Shown: positions 1 to 9,835, counted from the stretch's first letter. The stretch: DNA of 64,000 nucleotides from Erwinia_E haradaeae_H (GCF_900698885.1 NZ_LR217705.1:1-64000); one strand, 5' to 3'. Numbers and translations are program-made. Notes: generated by a model from the sequence alone, not told the origin.

Positions 1-333
1 TTATCTACAAAAATAGAATTATGTTATTAATAAATTTTTATTTTATTAATATAAGATCAACCGGTAACTTAATAAGCGCAATAACATTATTAAGTGATTA
101 AATTCAACCATAATATTCATACCCATACAGTAGAATATATTAATAATTTTACCAGTAACCTGACATTATGATATACGAACTAAATATTATCACTCTAAAA
201 CAACTAGACTGAGTATTTATTAGCAATTTATCCTTTAGATAAGCATTTTACCATGCAGGCTATTAAAGATGCATGCACATACAAAACTGGTATAATCTAT
301 CTATTTTCGCTATAAACCACGAGATACAATATC
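1..333. other. Possible relic of the oriC flank upstream of mnmG
   Basis: This gene-free leader of mnmG holds TTATCTACA at 1–9, one mismatch from the DnaA-box consensus TTATNCACA. It also has GATCAACCGGTA at 54–65. As I recall the E. coli oriC sequence, it carries the same 12-mer between its last DnaA boxes, on the same side of and in the same orientation to mnmG. An inverted repeat TTATC-N5-GATAA lies at 229–243. I see no cluster of good DnaA boxes and no set of 13-mers, so if this was oriC it is degraded. The 12-mer match could still be chance. Confidence 0.35.
288..296 (+). promoter_or_regulatory. Extended -10 promoter of mnmG
   Basis: TGG followed by a perfect TATAAT (291–296) forms an extended -10 element of the sigma-70 type. 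It lies 37 bp before the mnmG start codon, giving a short leader of about 30 nt. There is no good -35 hexamer at 17 bp, which extended -10 promoters tolerate. A second, weaker pair (CTGACA at 160–165 with AATATT 17 bp on) lies further upstream. Confidence 0.45.
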
Positions 334-2223
334 ATGTTTTATCCAGACATTTTTGACATTATTGTTATTGGTGGCGGCCATGCCGGAACTGAAGCTTCTA
401 TGGCTGCTGCTCGCATGAGGAAACGAACATTATTACTTACTCATAATATCGAAACATTAGGTCAACTATCGTGTAATCCTGCAATTGGTGGAATTGGAAA
501 AGGCCACTTAGTAAAAGAGATAGATGCATTAGGAGGTTTAATGGCAACAGCCATTGACAAAGCCGGTATTCAATTTAGAATCCTGAATTCTAGCAAAGGG
601 CCAGCGGTACGCGCCACTCGAGCTCAAGCTGATCGCTTATTATATCGTCAGGTCATTCATACTGCATTAAAAGATCAACCAAATTTATTAGTGCTACAAC
701 AAGCTGTAGAAGATTTATTAATTGAAAATAATCACATTATTGGTGTACTCACAGAAATAGGAATTAAATTTCGAGCTAAAGCTGTAGTTCTAACTGCTGG
801 TACTTTTTTAGATGCTAAGATTCATATAGGCAGGAAAAATTATAAAGGGGGACGCGCAGGAGACCCCTCTTCTAACATATTAGCATACCGTTTACGAGAA
901 TTAGCGCTACGTGTCAGTCGCCTGAAAACAGGAACACCGCCTCGAATTGATATCAAAAGTATCAACGTTAATATCATGCAATCACAACACGGTCACGTTC
1001 CTCTACCTATTTTTTCATTTTTAGGAAAAGTATCTCAACATCCGCGACAAGTACCTTGTTATATTACGCATACTAATGAAAAAACTCATGATATTATTCG
1101 CCGTAATCTTCATCGTAGCCCGATATATAATGGTTCTATTGAAAGCATTGGGCCGCGCTACTGCCCATCAATAGAGGATAAAATTATACGTTTTTCTGAT
1201 CGTCATGCACATCAGATCTTTTTAGAACCAGAAGGGTTAAATAGTAATGAAATTTACCCAAATGGTATTTCTACTAGCCTGCCTTTTGATGTTCAAATTG
1301 ATATGATTCGATCTATACAGGGTATGCATAATGCGGTAATTATTCGCCCTGGTTATGCTGTTGAGTATGATTTTTTTAATCCATGTGATCTTAAAAAAAC
1401 TCTAGAAAGCAAGTATATTCATGGACTATTTTTAGCTGGTCAAATTAATGGCACGACTGGTTATGAAGAGGCCGCAGCACAAGGACTCCTCGCTGGTCTA
1501 AATGCAGGACAATTTATAGACGGTCGCAATGGCTGGGCGCCAAGGCGTGATCAGGCTTATTTAGGCGTTCTAGTAGATGATTTATGCACTAGAGGGACTA
1601 CTGAACCTTATCGCATGTTTACAGCCCGCGCCGAATATCGCCTTATTTTACGAGAAGATAACGCTGATTTAAGGCTAACCGCCATTGGGCGCGAATTTGG
1701 TTTAGTTGACGATATCCGTTGGTCGCATTTAAATAAAAAGCTAGAAAACATTGAAAAAGAACGCCAGAGACTAAGAGAAACACGAGTCTTTCCTAACGCA
1801 AAAGACATATCTAAAATCAATGCCATTATTGATGGGGAAGTCATAAAAGAAACTAATTATGAAGAGCTATTACGACGCCCAGGAGTTACATATCAAAAAC
1901 TTATGCAATTAAATCAATCTGGTCTTTTGTTATCTGATGCTCAGGCTGCTGAACAAGTGGAGATTCAGATAAAATATGAAGGATACATCTTTCGCCAACA
2001 GCAAGAAATTGAGAAGCAGATAAAAAACGAAAACACCCCTATTCCAATTCATATAGATTATAATCAAATAAAAGGATTATCTAATGAGGCGCTAGTTAAG
2101 CTTAAACACCACAAACCAGAATCAATTGGTCAAGCGTCACGTATATCTGGAATTACTCCAGCGATCATTTCTATTTTACTTATTTTTTTAAAAAAAAGGG
2201 GTCTATTGAAGTCTATTAATTAA
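334..2223 (+). CDS. mnmG: tRNA uridine-34 5-carboxymethylaminomethyl modification enzyme MnmG (GidA)
   Basis: MnmG is the FAD-binding half of the MnmE–MnmG complex, which adds a carboxymethylaminomethyl group to wobble uridine 34 of several tRNAs, using methylene-tetrahydrofolate and glycine. The protein has 629 residues, the same as E. coli. The dinucleotide-binding motif VIGGGHAG lies at about residues 11–18, followed by the family stretch ILNSSKGPAVRATRAQAD. The C-terminal MnmE- and tRNA-binding part is complete. The start at 334 follows an extended -10 promoter and has only a weak GAG ribosome site. In enterobacteria mnmG follows oriC and is followed by rsmG and the atp operon. Here rsmG is absent and atp lies 34 kb away in the opposite orientation. 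Confidence 0.97.
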   Translation: MFYPDIFDIIVIGGGHAGTEASMAAARMRKRTLLLTHNIETLGQLSCNPAIGGIGKGHLVKEIDALGGLMATAIDKAGIQFRILNSSKGPAVRATRAQADRLLYRQVIHTALKDQPNLLVLQQAVEDLLIENNHIIGVLTEIGIKFRAKAVVLTAGTFLDAKIHIGRKNYKGGRAGDPSSNILAYRLRELALRVSRLKTGTPPRIDIKSINVNIMQSQHGHVPLPIFSFLGKVSQHPRQVPCYITHTNEKTHDIIRRNLHRSPIYNGSIESIGPRYCPSIEDKIIRFSDRHAHQIFLEPEGLNSNEIYPNGISTSLPFDVQIDMIRSIQGMHNAVIIRPGYAVEYDFFNPCDLKKTLESKYIHGLFLAGQINGTTGYEEAAAQGLLAGLNAGQFIDGRNGWAPRRDQAYLGVLVDDLCTRGTTEPYRMFTARAEYRLILREDNADLRLTAIGREFGLVDDIRWSHLNKKLENIEKERQRLRETRVFPNAKDISKINAIIDGEVIKETNYEELLRRPGVTYQKLMQLNQSGLLLSDAQAAEQVEIQIKYEGYIFRQQQEIEKQIKNENTPIPIHIDYNQIKGLSNEALVKLKHHKPESIGQASRISGITPAIISILLIFLKKRGLLKSIN

Positions 2224-2456
2224 AAAAATTTAAAGACTCAGTGACTGGAACAAACTAGTTACCAAAAGAGAATAATGATTAATAATTACTTATATTGATA
2301 CCAGAAACATCTATTATATTACTTATTTTTAATTAAGTTACCTCTTTTATTGACATCTATAATAAAAGCGACTAAAATAATTAGTTAAAAAATTTTTACA
2401 TATCACAAGTGAAAAACTGAAATAATCACATTGAGCTTTTAACAGGTGCATTACTT

Positions 2457-2513
2457 AAAATACATATAAAATCATAATATATATTATATATATTATGATT
2501 TTATATGTATTTT
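2457..2513. repeat. Perfect 27-bp inverted repeat with 3-nt loop
   Basis: Positions 2457–2483 are exactly the reverse complement of 2487–2513, with the loop TTA between them. The stem holds only two G·C-type pairs. It is flanked by A-runs on the left and T-runs on the right, so it could act as a terminator in either direction, 234 bp after mnmG, or extrude as a cruciform. It is the longest perfect hairpin I found in the window. Confidence 0.9.
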
Positions 2514-3102
2514 ATTTATTTTTGAAGTTACTATTTTCGAGCAACCTACTAGTGAAATTTTATAAAAACATATTGATCTTACTCAAAAAAATTGTAATAT
2601 AATTTAATTACTCTATAGTAGAATACTACTTATAAAATTATTTGATGTCTATCTAAGATCTAGAATAATTTATATTATAAAATATTTTTTATACTAAAGT
2701 GATATATTTACATACCAGTTTAGTATTTTAGTATTTTTACTATAAATATCTTAATAATTTTATCAGTAAAGCTACTACTTTATTAAAAGAAAATTACTTC
2801 TAAAGTAGATACTATTATCAAGAAAATTCTTTTTAAAAAAATATCTATTACATAATTCACTTTATTCTCATAAAAATCAACTGTACTCTACGATACTATT
2901 TTGAATTGTATATACTTCTTTTATAAAGCATTTTTATAAAAAACTATAAATGTTATATACTGGCAGATTATAAAAAATTGCCACCATATAATTCCCCTAA
3001 GCATTCAAAATAATCATTTTATGCCATCGCATAAAGTAAAATATTTAAATCTAAAAACCTCGTATTATGTTATCATAATATACAAATCAGAAGCACCATA
3101 AT

Positions 3103-3144
3103 AATATATTAGTGACAATATATTAGTGACAATATATTAGTGAC
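3103..3144. repeat. 14-bp tandem repeat, three copies
   Basis: The unit AATATATTAGTGAC occurs three times head to tail without a mismatch. It lies in the spacer upstream of pyrG and fits recent replication slippage. Confidence 0.9.
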
Positions 3145-3437
3145 ATAAATATTTTACAAGAATGGTAAAAAAATTCTAAAAATTCATAAGATAAACTTCT
3201 AATGACTTATATCACAACTAGATGTAATCTTCTATTTGTATTACTAGAATATACAGTAGTGCGATAAACTGACATGTATCGTATGATATAGATCATCTAT
3301 AGAATCTCATGTATTTTTATCTTCCACCAACCATAATTATTACTATAATATCAGTGTTGAAGTAGTGTGGTTATTAACCATAACACTTACACTTAGATTA
3401 TATCTATAATATATTGTCTTATTTTAACATTAAAAAC

Positions 3438-3466
3438 TTGACATACGATAACGCCAGACCTAGACA
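3438..3466 (+). promoter_or_regulatory. Candidate sigma-70 promoter of pyrG
   Basis: A perfect -35 TTGACA lies at 3438–3443. A poor -10 (TAGACA, 3461–3466) follows after a 17-bp spacer. It is 92 bp before the pyrG start. The weak -10 keeps confidence low. Confidence 0.3.
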
Positions 3467-3557
3467 GCAGTTCTGAGAATGCCAATAGTTTTATAGATAC
3501 TTTTAATCTTGTCTAGATATAAATCTCATTATTATTATTCTCAGGTTAAGGTTAAGC

Positions 3558-5195
3558 ATGACAACAAATTATATATTTATCACTGGCGGAGTGGTTTCTT
3601 CTCTAGGTAAAGGTATTGTTGCGGGTTCTTTAGCTTCTATTCTAGAAGCGCGTGGTTTATCTGTAACTATTATCAAGCTAGATCCATATATTAACGTTGA
3701 TCCAGGAACAATCAGTCCCACACAACATGGCGAAGTATTCGTAACCGGTGATGGCGCCGAAACTGATCTAGATCTTGGACACTACGAGCGTTTTATTAGA
3801 ACCCGAATGGGTCGTCGAAATAACTGTACAACTGGTCGCATTTATGCAGATGTTCTACATAAAGAACGACGAGGGGATTATCAGGGGGTTACTGTGCAAG
3901 TCATCCCACATATTACTAATGCCATAAAGGAAAAAATTACTGAAGGAGGTCTCGGTTACGGTGTAGTTTTAGTAGAAATTGGAGGCACTGTTGGTGATAT
4001 TGAATCATTACCATTCTTAGAAGCTATTCGCCAAATGGCAGTAGATGTCGAGCGCATACATACTATGTATATTCACTTAACGCTAGTTCCATATTTAGCG
4101 GTAGCAGGTGAGGTAAAGACTAAACCAACACAGCATTCAGTCAAAGAACTACTATCAATTGGTATTCAACCAGATGTTCTCATTTGTAGATCTACTTTTA
4201 GTGTACCAATAAATGAATGTAAAAAAATTGCAAGATTTTGTAATGTCTCTGAAAAAGCAGTCATATCTCTTAAAGATGTTGATTCTATTTATAAGATCCC
4301 TGGAATGTTAAAATCACAAGGACTAGATGATTATATCTGTAAACGTTTTAATTTACATGCGCCAGAAGCGGATTTAGAAGAGTGGGAGAAAGTTGTATAT
4401 CAAGAAGCTAATCCTTGTGGTGAACTGCATATAGGAATGGTGGGTAAATATGTAGCACTGCCAGATGCGTACAAATCAGTTATTGAGGCTCTAAAACATG
4501 CTGGATTAAAAAGTCGTATAACAGTAAATATTGATCTCATTGATTCACAGGATATTGAATCTCGCGGTATAGATCGCTTAAAAAATGTAGATGCTATCTT
4601 AATCCCTGGTGGTTTTGGTTTGCGAGGCGTAAATGGTAAACTACTGACAGCGCAGTATGCTCGTGAAAATCAAGTGCCTTATCTAGGAATATGCCTAGGT
4701 ATGCAAGTGGCGGTAATCGAATTTGCTCGAAATGTAGTACACATGGAAGACGCACATTCAACGGAATTTGCACCTGAATGTAAACATCCAGTAGTTGCTT
4801 TGATCACCGAATGGCGTGACTCACAAGGCAATATCATACAACGCACCGAAAAAAGCAACCTGGGTGGTACTATGCGACTAGGCAGCCAGCAATGCCAATT
4901 AGCCCATGATAGCTTAGCACATAGCTTATACGGCTCTGAAATTATTATTGAACGTCATCGCCATCGCTATGAGGTGAATAAGATTTTTTTAAAGCAAATT
5001 CAAAGCGCCGGTTTACATGTGACTGGTCATTCAGGAGATAACGAACTAGTTGAGATTGTTGAAATTCCGAGTCATCCTTGGTTTTTAGCATGTCAATTTC
5101 ATCCAGAATTCACCTCTACCCCAAGAGATGGTCATCCACTATTTATAGGTTTTATACAAGCAGCTGCTCGATATCAAAAAAATTTTAAAAAATAA
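3558..5195 (+). CDS. pyrG: CTP synthase
   Basis: CTP synthase converts UTP to CTP with ATP and glutamine, the last step of pyrimidine nucleotide synthesis. The protein has 545 residues, the same as E. coli. The N-terminal synthetase domain opens with the P-loop region ITGGVVSSLGKGIVAGS (about residues 7–24) and carries the KLDPYINVDPGT metal/nucleotide stretch. The C-terminal glutamine amidotransferase domain has the nucleophile motif GICLGMQ (Cys near 379) and the catalytic FHPEF (His near 515). The gene is followed by eno after 171 bp, the usual pyrG–eno order. Nothing abnormal is seen in the catalytic residues. Confidence 0.98.
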   Translation: MTTNYIFITGGVVSSLGKGIVAGSLASILEARGLSVTIIKLDPYINVDPGTISPTQHGEVFVTGDGAETDLDLGHYERFIRTRMGRRNNCTTGRIYADVLHKERRGDYQGVTVQVIPHITNAIKEKITEGGLGYGVVLVEIGGTVGDIESLPFLEAIRQMAVDVERIHTMYIHLTLVPYLAVAGEVKTKPTQHSVKELLSIGIQPDVLICRSTFSVPINECKKIARFCNVSEKAVISLKDVDSIYKIPGMLKSQGLDDYICKRFNLHAPEADLEEWEKVVYQEANPCGELHIGMVGKYVALPDAYKSVIEALKHAGLKSRITVNIDLIDSQDIESRGIDRLKNVDAILIPGGFGLRGVNGKLLTAQYARENQVPYLGICLGMQVAVIEFARNVVHMEDAHSTEFAPECKHPVVALITEWRDSQGNIIQRTEKSNLGGTMRLGSQQCQLAHDSLAHSLYGSEIIIERHRHRYEVNKIFLKQIQSAGLHVTGHSGDNELVEIVEIPSHPWFLACQFHPEFTSTPRDGHPLFIGFIQAAARYQKNFKK

Positions 5196-5366
5196 AATCC
5201 ACTAAGAGTACACTAAAGCTTATTTTACTATACTACAGATGCCATCCGTATAGATTATATAAATAATTAGAATATGATTCATACTTGCAATTACAGTCGT
5301 GTTAATTATTTATTTATAATCTATCGTTTGTAGAAGAAATATAAAAAACCAATAAGGAACTTAAGA

Positions 5367-6665
5367 ATGTCGAAGATTATTAAACTACTAGCTAGAGAAA
5401 TTATTGACTCTCGTGGAAACCCAACAGTAGAGGTAGAAGCTCACCTAGCTGGAGGCTTTGTTGGTCTCGCGGCTGCACCCTCCGGAGCTTCCACTGGCTC
5501 TTATGAAGCACTAGAACTACGTGATGGTGATGCATTACGTTTTTTTGGAAAAGGTGTAAGAAAAGCTGTAGATTCGATTAATAGTGTGATTACTGCAGCT
5601 ATCAAAGGTCATGATGCTAAAGATCAGGCTAATATAGATCAGATAATGATCAATCTAGATGGTACAGAGAACAAATCTCAGTTTGGTGCCAACGCAATTT
5701 TAGCTGTTTCCTTAGCCACTGCTAAAGCCGCAGCTGCCTCCAAGGGAGTCCCTTTATATGAACATATATCAGATCTACATGGTACTCCAGGAAAATTCTC
5801 CATGCCTTTACCTATGATAAATATCATTAATGGCGGTAAGCATGCTAATAATAATCTAGACATACAGGAATTTATGATTCAACCCGTTGGCGCAAAAACA
5901 TTAAAAGAAGCAGTTCGTATTGGTTCTGAAATTTTTCACGCACTTGGAAACATACTGTGTGCAAAAAATATGAGCACCACAGTTGGTGATGAAGGTGGTT
6001 ATGCTCCTAATATAAAAACTACTGTAGATGCACTAGATTTGATCACTGAAGCAGTGCAAAGAGCAGGTTATAAATTAGGTCAAGATGTTACTTTGGCATT
6101 AGATTGTGCTGCTTCTGAGTTATATCAGGATGGTAAATATCGCTTAACTGGAGAAAATAATGCACTGTTTTCTGCCGCAGAATTTACACACTTCTTAACT
6201 GACCTTACTAGACAATATCCCATTCTTTCTATTGAAGACGGTCTGGATGAATCTGATTGGTCTGGATTCATCTATCAAACGCAAGTATTAGGCGATAAAA
6301 TTCAACTCGTAGGTGATGACTTATTTACAACTAATACTAAAAGATTGAAAAAAGGTATTAACCAAGGAATTGCAAACTCTATTCTTATAAAATTAAACCA
6401 GATTGGTTCATTAACCGAAACGTTATCTACTATTAAGATGGCTCAAGATGCAGGGTATAGTACAATCATTTCTCATCGCTCTGGCGAAACTGAAGATGTC
6501 ACTATTGCAGATCTTGCAGTTGGAACTTCTGCGGGCCAAATTAAAACTGGTTCTATGAGTCGATCTGATCGCGTTGCTAAGTATAATCAGCTCATACGCA
6601 TTGAAGAAGCTTTAGGTAATAGTGCACCATTTCATGGCCGAAAAGAAATAAAAAATCAACAATAA
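5367..6665 (+). CDS. eno: Enolase (phosphopyruvate hydratase)
   Basis: Enolase interconverts 2-phosphoglycerate and phosphoenolpyruvate in glycolysis; in E. coli it also belongs to the RNA degradosome. The protein has 432 residues, the E. coli length. Visible family motifs are REIIDSRGNPTVEVE at the N-terminus, the mobile loop GASTGSYEALELRDGD, GDEGGYAP (catalytic Glu), SIEDGLDESDW, DDLFTTN, LNQIGSLTETL and the signature SHRSGETED. The start has a good AAGGAA ribosome site. The gene probably shares a transcript with pyrG. Its stop codon lies inside a perfect AT-rich palindrome (6657–6683). Confidence 0.98.
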   Translation: MSKIIKLLAREIIDSRGNPTVEVEAHLAGGFVGLAAAPSGASTGSYEALELRDGDALRFFGKGVRKAVDSINSVITAAIKGHDAKDQANIDQIMINLDGTENKSQFGANAILAVSLATAKAAAASKGVPLYEHISDLHGTPGKFSMPLPMINIINGGKHANNNLDIQEFMIQPVGAKTLKEAVRIGSEIFHALGNILCAKNMSTTVGDEGGYAPNIKTTVDALDLITEAVQRAGYKLGQDVTLALDCAASELYQDGKYRLTGENNALFSAAEFTHFLTDLTRQYPILSIEDGLDESDWSGFIYQTQVLGDKIQLVGDDLFTTNTKRLKKGINQGIANSILIKLNQIGSLTETLSTIKMAQDAGYSTIISHRSGETEDVTIADLAVGTSAGQIKTGSMSRSDRVAKYNQLIRIEEALGNSAPFHGRKEIKNQQ

Positions 6666-6683
6666 TAATTATTATTATTGTTG
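6657..6683. terminator. AT-only hairpin over the eno stop codon
   Basis: Arms of 13 bp (CAACAATAATAAT at 6657–6669 and its exact complement at 6671–6683) enclose the eno TAA stop. The stem is almost all A·T, so it would be a weak terminator by textbook rules. Its placement suggests 3'-end formation or message protection. Confidence 0.45.
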
Positions 6684-7052
6684 TAATATTTTATATATAA
6701 CCTATTTCCCTATAGAAAATATCAACTAAATATTAGTATATTAGATATTTACTATCTTACTTTACAAGACAAATTTTATTTAAAGAGATAGTTTACACCA
6801 TATGACTTTTATAGATATTATATCTACTGATAAATATTTAATAAATAGGTAATTCACTGATTTTTTAATTTACAATAAAAAATATTTTTATGGTGCACCT
6901 GATAAAAATAGATAAAACATATTCACTATAAAGATTCTTCATAATCACTGACTCATGTAATTGACAATATCATGAATAATATGTATCGCGCCTAATATTA
7001 CTTATGTATTATGATTAAACAAGATACTTTTAAAACTTACAGGATAGATACA
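6666..7052. other. Spacer eno–trxA
   Basis: No gene is seen. The eno hairpin lies at its left end. A perfect TTGACA (6961–6966) with only a weak -10 (TATCGC, 6984–6989) lies 87 bp before the trxA start and is a low-confidence promoter. Confidence 0.45.
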
Positions 7053-7370
7053 ATGATTCATTTAACTGATGAAAATTTTGACAGTATTATTTTAAATACA
7101 GAGGGTTTAATACTAGTTGATTTCTGGGCAGAGTGGTGCCGCCCCTGTAAAATGATTGCACCCATACTGGATGAAATAGCTGTGGAATATAAAGAAAAAC
7201 TGATAGTTTCAAAATTTAATGTTGATCAGAACCCTAATACTACACTAAAATATGGTATTCGTAGCATTCCCACTTTACTACTTTTTAAAAATGGTCTTTT
7301 ACTTGATACCAAAGTGGGGGTATTATCTAAGGGTAACCTTAACGAATTTTTAAATCCACACTGTAGCTAA
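7053..7370 (+). CDS. trxA: Thioredoxin 1 with altered active site (CRPC)
   Basis: This small dithiol oxidoreductase normally reduces ribonucleotide reductase and other protein disulfides, and is itself reduced by TrxB. The 105-residue product aligns over its full length with E. coli TrxA, including the buried Asp of LVDFWAEW and the cis-proline of SIPTLLLFKNG. The active site reads W-C-R-P-C (residues 28–32) instead of WCGPC; the codon is CGC where Gly would be GGC. I prefer the ATG at 7053, which has AGGA (7041–7044) upstream. An earlier in-frame ATG at 7011 has no ribosome site and would add 14 residues unlike the family. rho follows, as in E. coli. Confidence 0.93.
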   Translation: MIHLTDENFDSIILNTEGLILVDFWAEWCRPCKMIAPILDEIAVEYKEKLIVSKFNVDQNPNTTLKYGIRSIPTLLLFKNGLLLDTKVGVLSKGNLNEFLNPHCS

Positions 7371-7719
7371 AATATAAATTTTTCTCTTACCGCTGGACGG
7401 TCAAAGCGAAGCGTGTTATGGTTAATCATACAATATAATTGTACCCTTATCCTTATTCCACATATAGAATACGCTTTAGTTTTAGAAAACATCCATCTAA
7501 GTTTTCACTAACATTCAGAAGATTGACGGTTAGGGTTGATTAGATTTTTATTTTCTGACCGTTGCCTCATTTTATATATGTACTTTTCTACATTCCATCT
7601 TTGGGCGAACTTCAAATCTAGGCACTCATATAAACAGGAAGAGATTTTTAATCCTTATGTTGCTTTATTGCTAATTATTCGATATCTACCCCAAGATTAA
7701 GAACTAAGAACCAAAAATT
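7371..7719 (+). promoter_or_regulatory. rho leader region
   Basis: This 349-bp trxA–rho spacer is richer in G+C than most spacers here. It has C-rich unstructured runs and a possible hairpin pairing GACGGTTAG (about 7526) with CTGACCGTT (about 7556). In E. coli the same interval holds the rho leader, where Rho attenuates its own transcription. Unusual conservation of a spacer in such an eroded genome supports a kept regulatory role, but I cannot align it here. No rhoL-like reading frame was identified. Confidence 0.4.
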
Positions 7720-8979
7720 ATGAATCTTACCAACTTAAAGAACACTTTGGTTTCCGATCTCATCATTCTCGGTGAGAATATAGGTCTCGAAAACCTAGCC
7801 CGTATGCGTAAACAAGATATTATTTTTTCTATACTTAAGCAGCACGCAAAAAGTGGTGAAGATATCTTCGGAAACGGAGTCCTTGAAATATTGCAGGATG
7901 GATTCGGTTTTTTACGTTCTAGCGACAGCTCTTATCTTGCTGGGCCCGATGATATCTATGTTTCCCCTAGTCAAATTAGACGTTTTAATCTTCGTACTGG
8001 TGATACAATCTCCGGAAAAATTCGACCACCAAAAGAAGGAGAACGCTACTTTGCGCTATTAAAAGTAAATGAAGTTAATTATGAAAAACCAGAAAACGCA
8101 CGTAATAAAATTTTATTTGAAAATTTAACACCATTACATGCTAATTCTCGTTTGCGAATGGAGCGTGGCAACGGATCTACTGAAGACTTAACTGCTCGTG
8201 TACTCGACCTGGCCGCTCCTATTGGTCGCGGCCAGCGTGGTTTAATTGTTGCCCCACCTAAAGCCGGAAAAACAATATTGCTCCAAAACATCGCGCAAAG
8301 TATTGCTTATAATCACCCTGAATGTGTTTTGATGGTTCTGCTTATTGATGAGCGTCCAGAAGAAGTAACTGAAATGCAACGCTTAGTTAAAGGCGAAGTG
8401 ATAGCATCTACTTTTGATGAACCGGCATCACGTCATGTACAAGTATCAGAAATGGTCACTGAAAAAGCAAAACGTTTAGTAGAACACAAAAAAGATGTTA
8501 TAATTTTACTTGATTCGATCACACGCCTAGCGCGTGCCTATAACACTATAGTTCCCGCCTCTGGTAAAGTGTTAACTGGAGGTGTGGATGCCAATGCCCT
8601 ACATAGACCCAAACGTTTTTTTGGTGCTGCGCGTAATGTAGAAGAAGGTGGTAGTCTGACTATTATTGCAACCGCTTTAGTAGATACTGGTTCTAAAATG
8701 GATGAAGTTATCTATGAAGAATTTAAAGGTACTGGTAATATGGAATTACATTTAGCACGTAAAATTGCCGAAAAACGTGTCTTTCCAGCGATTGATTATA
8801 ATCGTTCCGGAACGAGAAAGGAAGAGTTACTCACGGTTGCTGAAGAGTTGCAGAAAATGTGGATATTACGTAAAATTATTCACCCAATGGGAGAGATTGA
8901 TGCTATGGAGTTTTTGATGAATAAATTAGCCATGAGTAAAACTAATGATGAGTTTTTTGATATGATGAAGCGTTCATAA
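7720..8979 (+). CDS. rho: Transcription termination factor Rho
   Basis: Rho is a hexameric RNA-dependent ATPase that ends transcription at C-rich unstructured sites. The protein has 419 residues, the same as E. coli, and is nearly identical along its length. The N-terminal RNA-binding cold-shock-like domain holds DGFGFLR (about 60–66). The ATPase domain holds Walker A PPKAGKT (about 179–185), Walker B MVLLIDERPEEV, the bicyclomycin-pocket/Q-loop segment GGVDANALHRPKRFFGAAR and the R-loop region ending in GTRKEELL. Such retention suggests Rho carries much of the termination load, since classical GC-rich intrinsic terminators are rare here. Confidence 0.98.
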   Translation: MNLTNLKNTLVSDLIILGENIGLENLARMRKQDIIFSILKQHAKSGEDIFGNGVLEILQDGFGFLRSSDSSYLAGPDDIYVSPSQIRRFNLRTGDTISGKIRPPKEGERYFALLKVNEVNYEKPENARNKILFENLTPLHANSRLRMERGNGSTEDLTARVLDLAAPIGRGQRGLIVAPPKAGKTILLQNIAQSIAYNHPECVLMVLLIDERPEEVTEMQRLVKGEVIASTFDEPASRHVQVSEMVTEKAKRLVEHKKDVIILLDSITRLARAYNTIVPASGKVLTGGVDANALHRPKRFFGAARNVEEGGSLTIIATALVDTGSKMDEVIYEEFKGTGNMELHLARKIAEKRVFPAIDYNRSGTRKEELLTVAEELQKMWILRKIIHPMGEIDAMEFLMNKLAMSKTNDEFFDMMKRS

Positions 8980-9835
8980 TATATTGACACTTTAAATTCT
9001 AGATAATAATATTTCAGGTAAATAATCTAAAATAATCTACTCAATAAAAGTTCAAAAGCTATCTCTAAGTTTTATTCATAAAACACACCGCATAGTAAGT
9101 AGGATTATACATGATCAATCAATATGCATCTTAACTAATAATATATTTGCTAAATATAAAATATTTCTAATGGACGGATATCATTTTATACATATATCAC
9201 TCTATAAAAGAGCATCTGTTTATTTTTAATAAATATTAGGGTCAACTCTATATTAGATCCTATTTAGATAATAAAAATTATTACTTCTTCTTGTATTAAA
9301 TTTTATTACCTGATGCATAAGTAAATAAAAAATATATATAAAAATATAAATTAACATCATTAAACTTCTCTCTCACTGATACTTATCTTCTTATTAAAGG
9401 TTATATGATACCCCTTATCATAGATTAAATTAAAATAAAACCCTTAATCTATCTAAAATTATAGATTATAATATACAAAAATTATTATTATAGATAGAAA
9501 CAATTTTAGATTTTAGCTCTATGAGTATTTGATATTTAATCATGTTATATGAATAGATAGTTTTTCAAGAAAGTTCATTGACATATAATCGACAGATTTA
9601 AATTAATTCCATTGAATATACCCCGCAAATTTATTAATTTAGATCAATTATCTTAAAAGAATTAATTACAATCAGTTTATATTGTATATATAAAATACTA
9701 AATTAAATCCAGTTATAAAAAATATATCTATACCTATAAAATTAGATTATTCTGTCTGGTTATCTTTAATAAAGATATCTAATTATACAAGCAAGAAATA
9801 CCTGTAGAGACACTCTTCTAAAATTAAAAATCTAA
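8980..9835. other. Gene-free spacer rho–apaH
   Basis: This is 856 bp between convergent genes with no credible reading frame. One inverted repeat has 9-bp arms (ATAGATTAA 9420–9428 / TTAATCTAT 9444–9452). Otherwise I see only low-complexity A+T sequence. Confidence 0.5.

Larger units (their letters stand above)
2224..3557. other. Gene-free spacer mnmG–pyrG
   Basis: This is 1.33 kb of AT-rich DNA without a credible gene. It holds a perfect 27-bp-arm inverted repeat (2457–2513), a 14-bp unit repeated three times (3103–3144), a 6-bp-arm palindrome TGGTTA-T-TAACCA (3368–3380) and a candidate pyrG promoter. No trace of rsmG, which normally follows mnmG, was recognised. Confidence 0.6.

Noticed and set aside
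9578..9589. TTGACA directly followed by TATAAT
   Set aside because: There is no 16–18 bp spacer between the hexamers, so it cannot be a sigma-70 promoter, and no gene follows.
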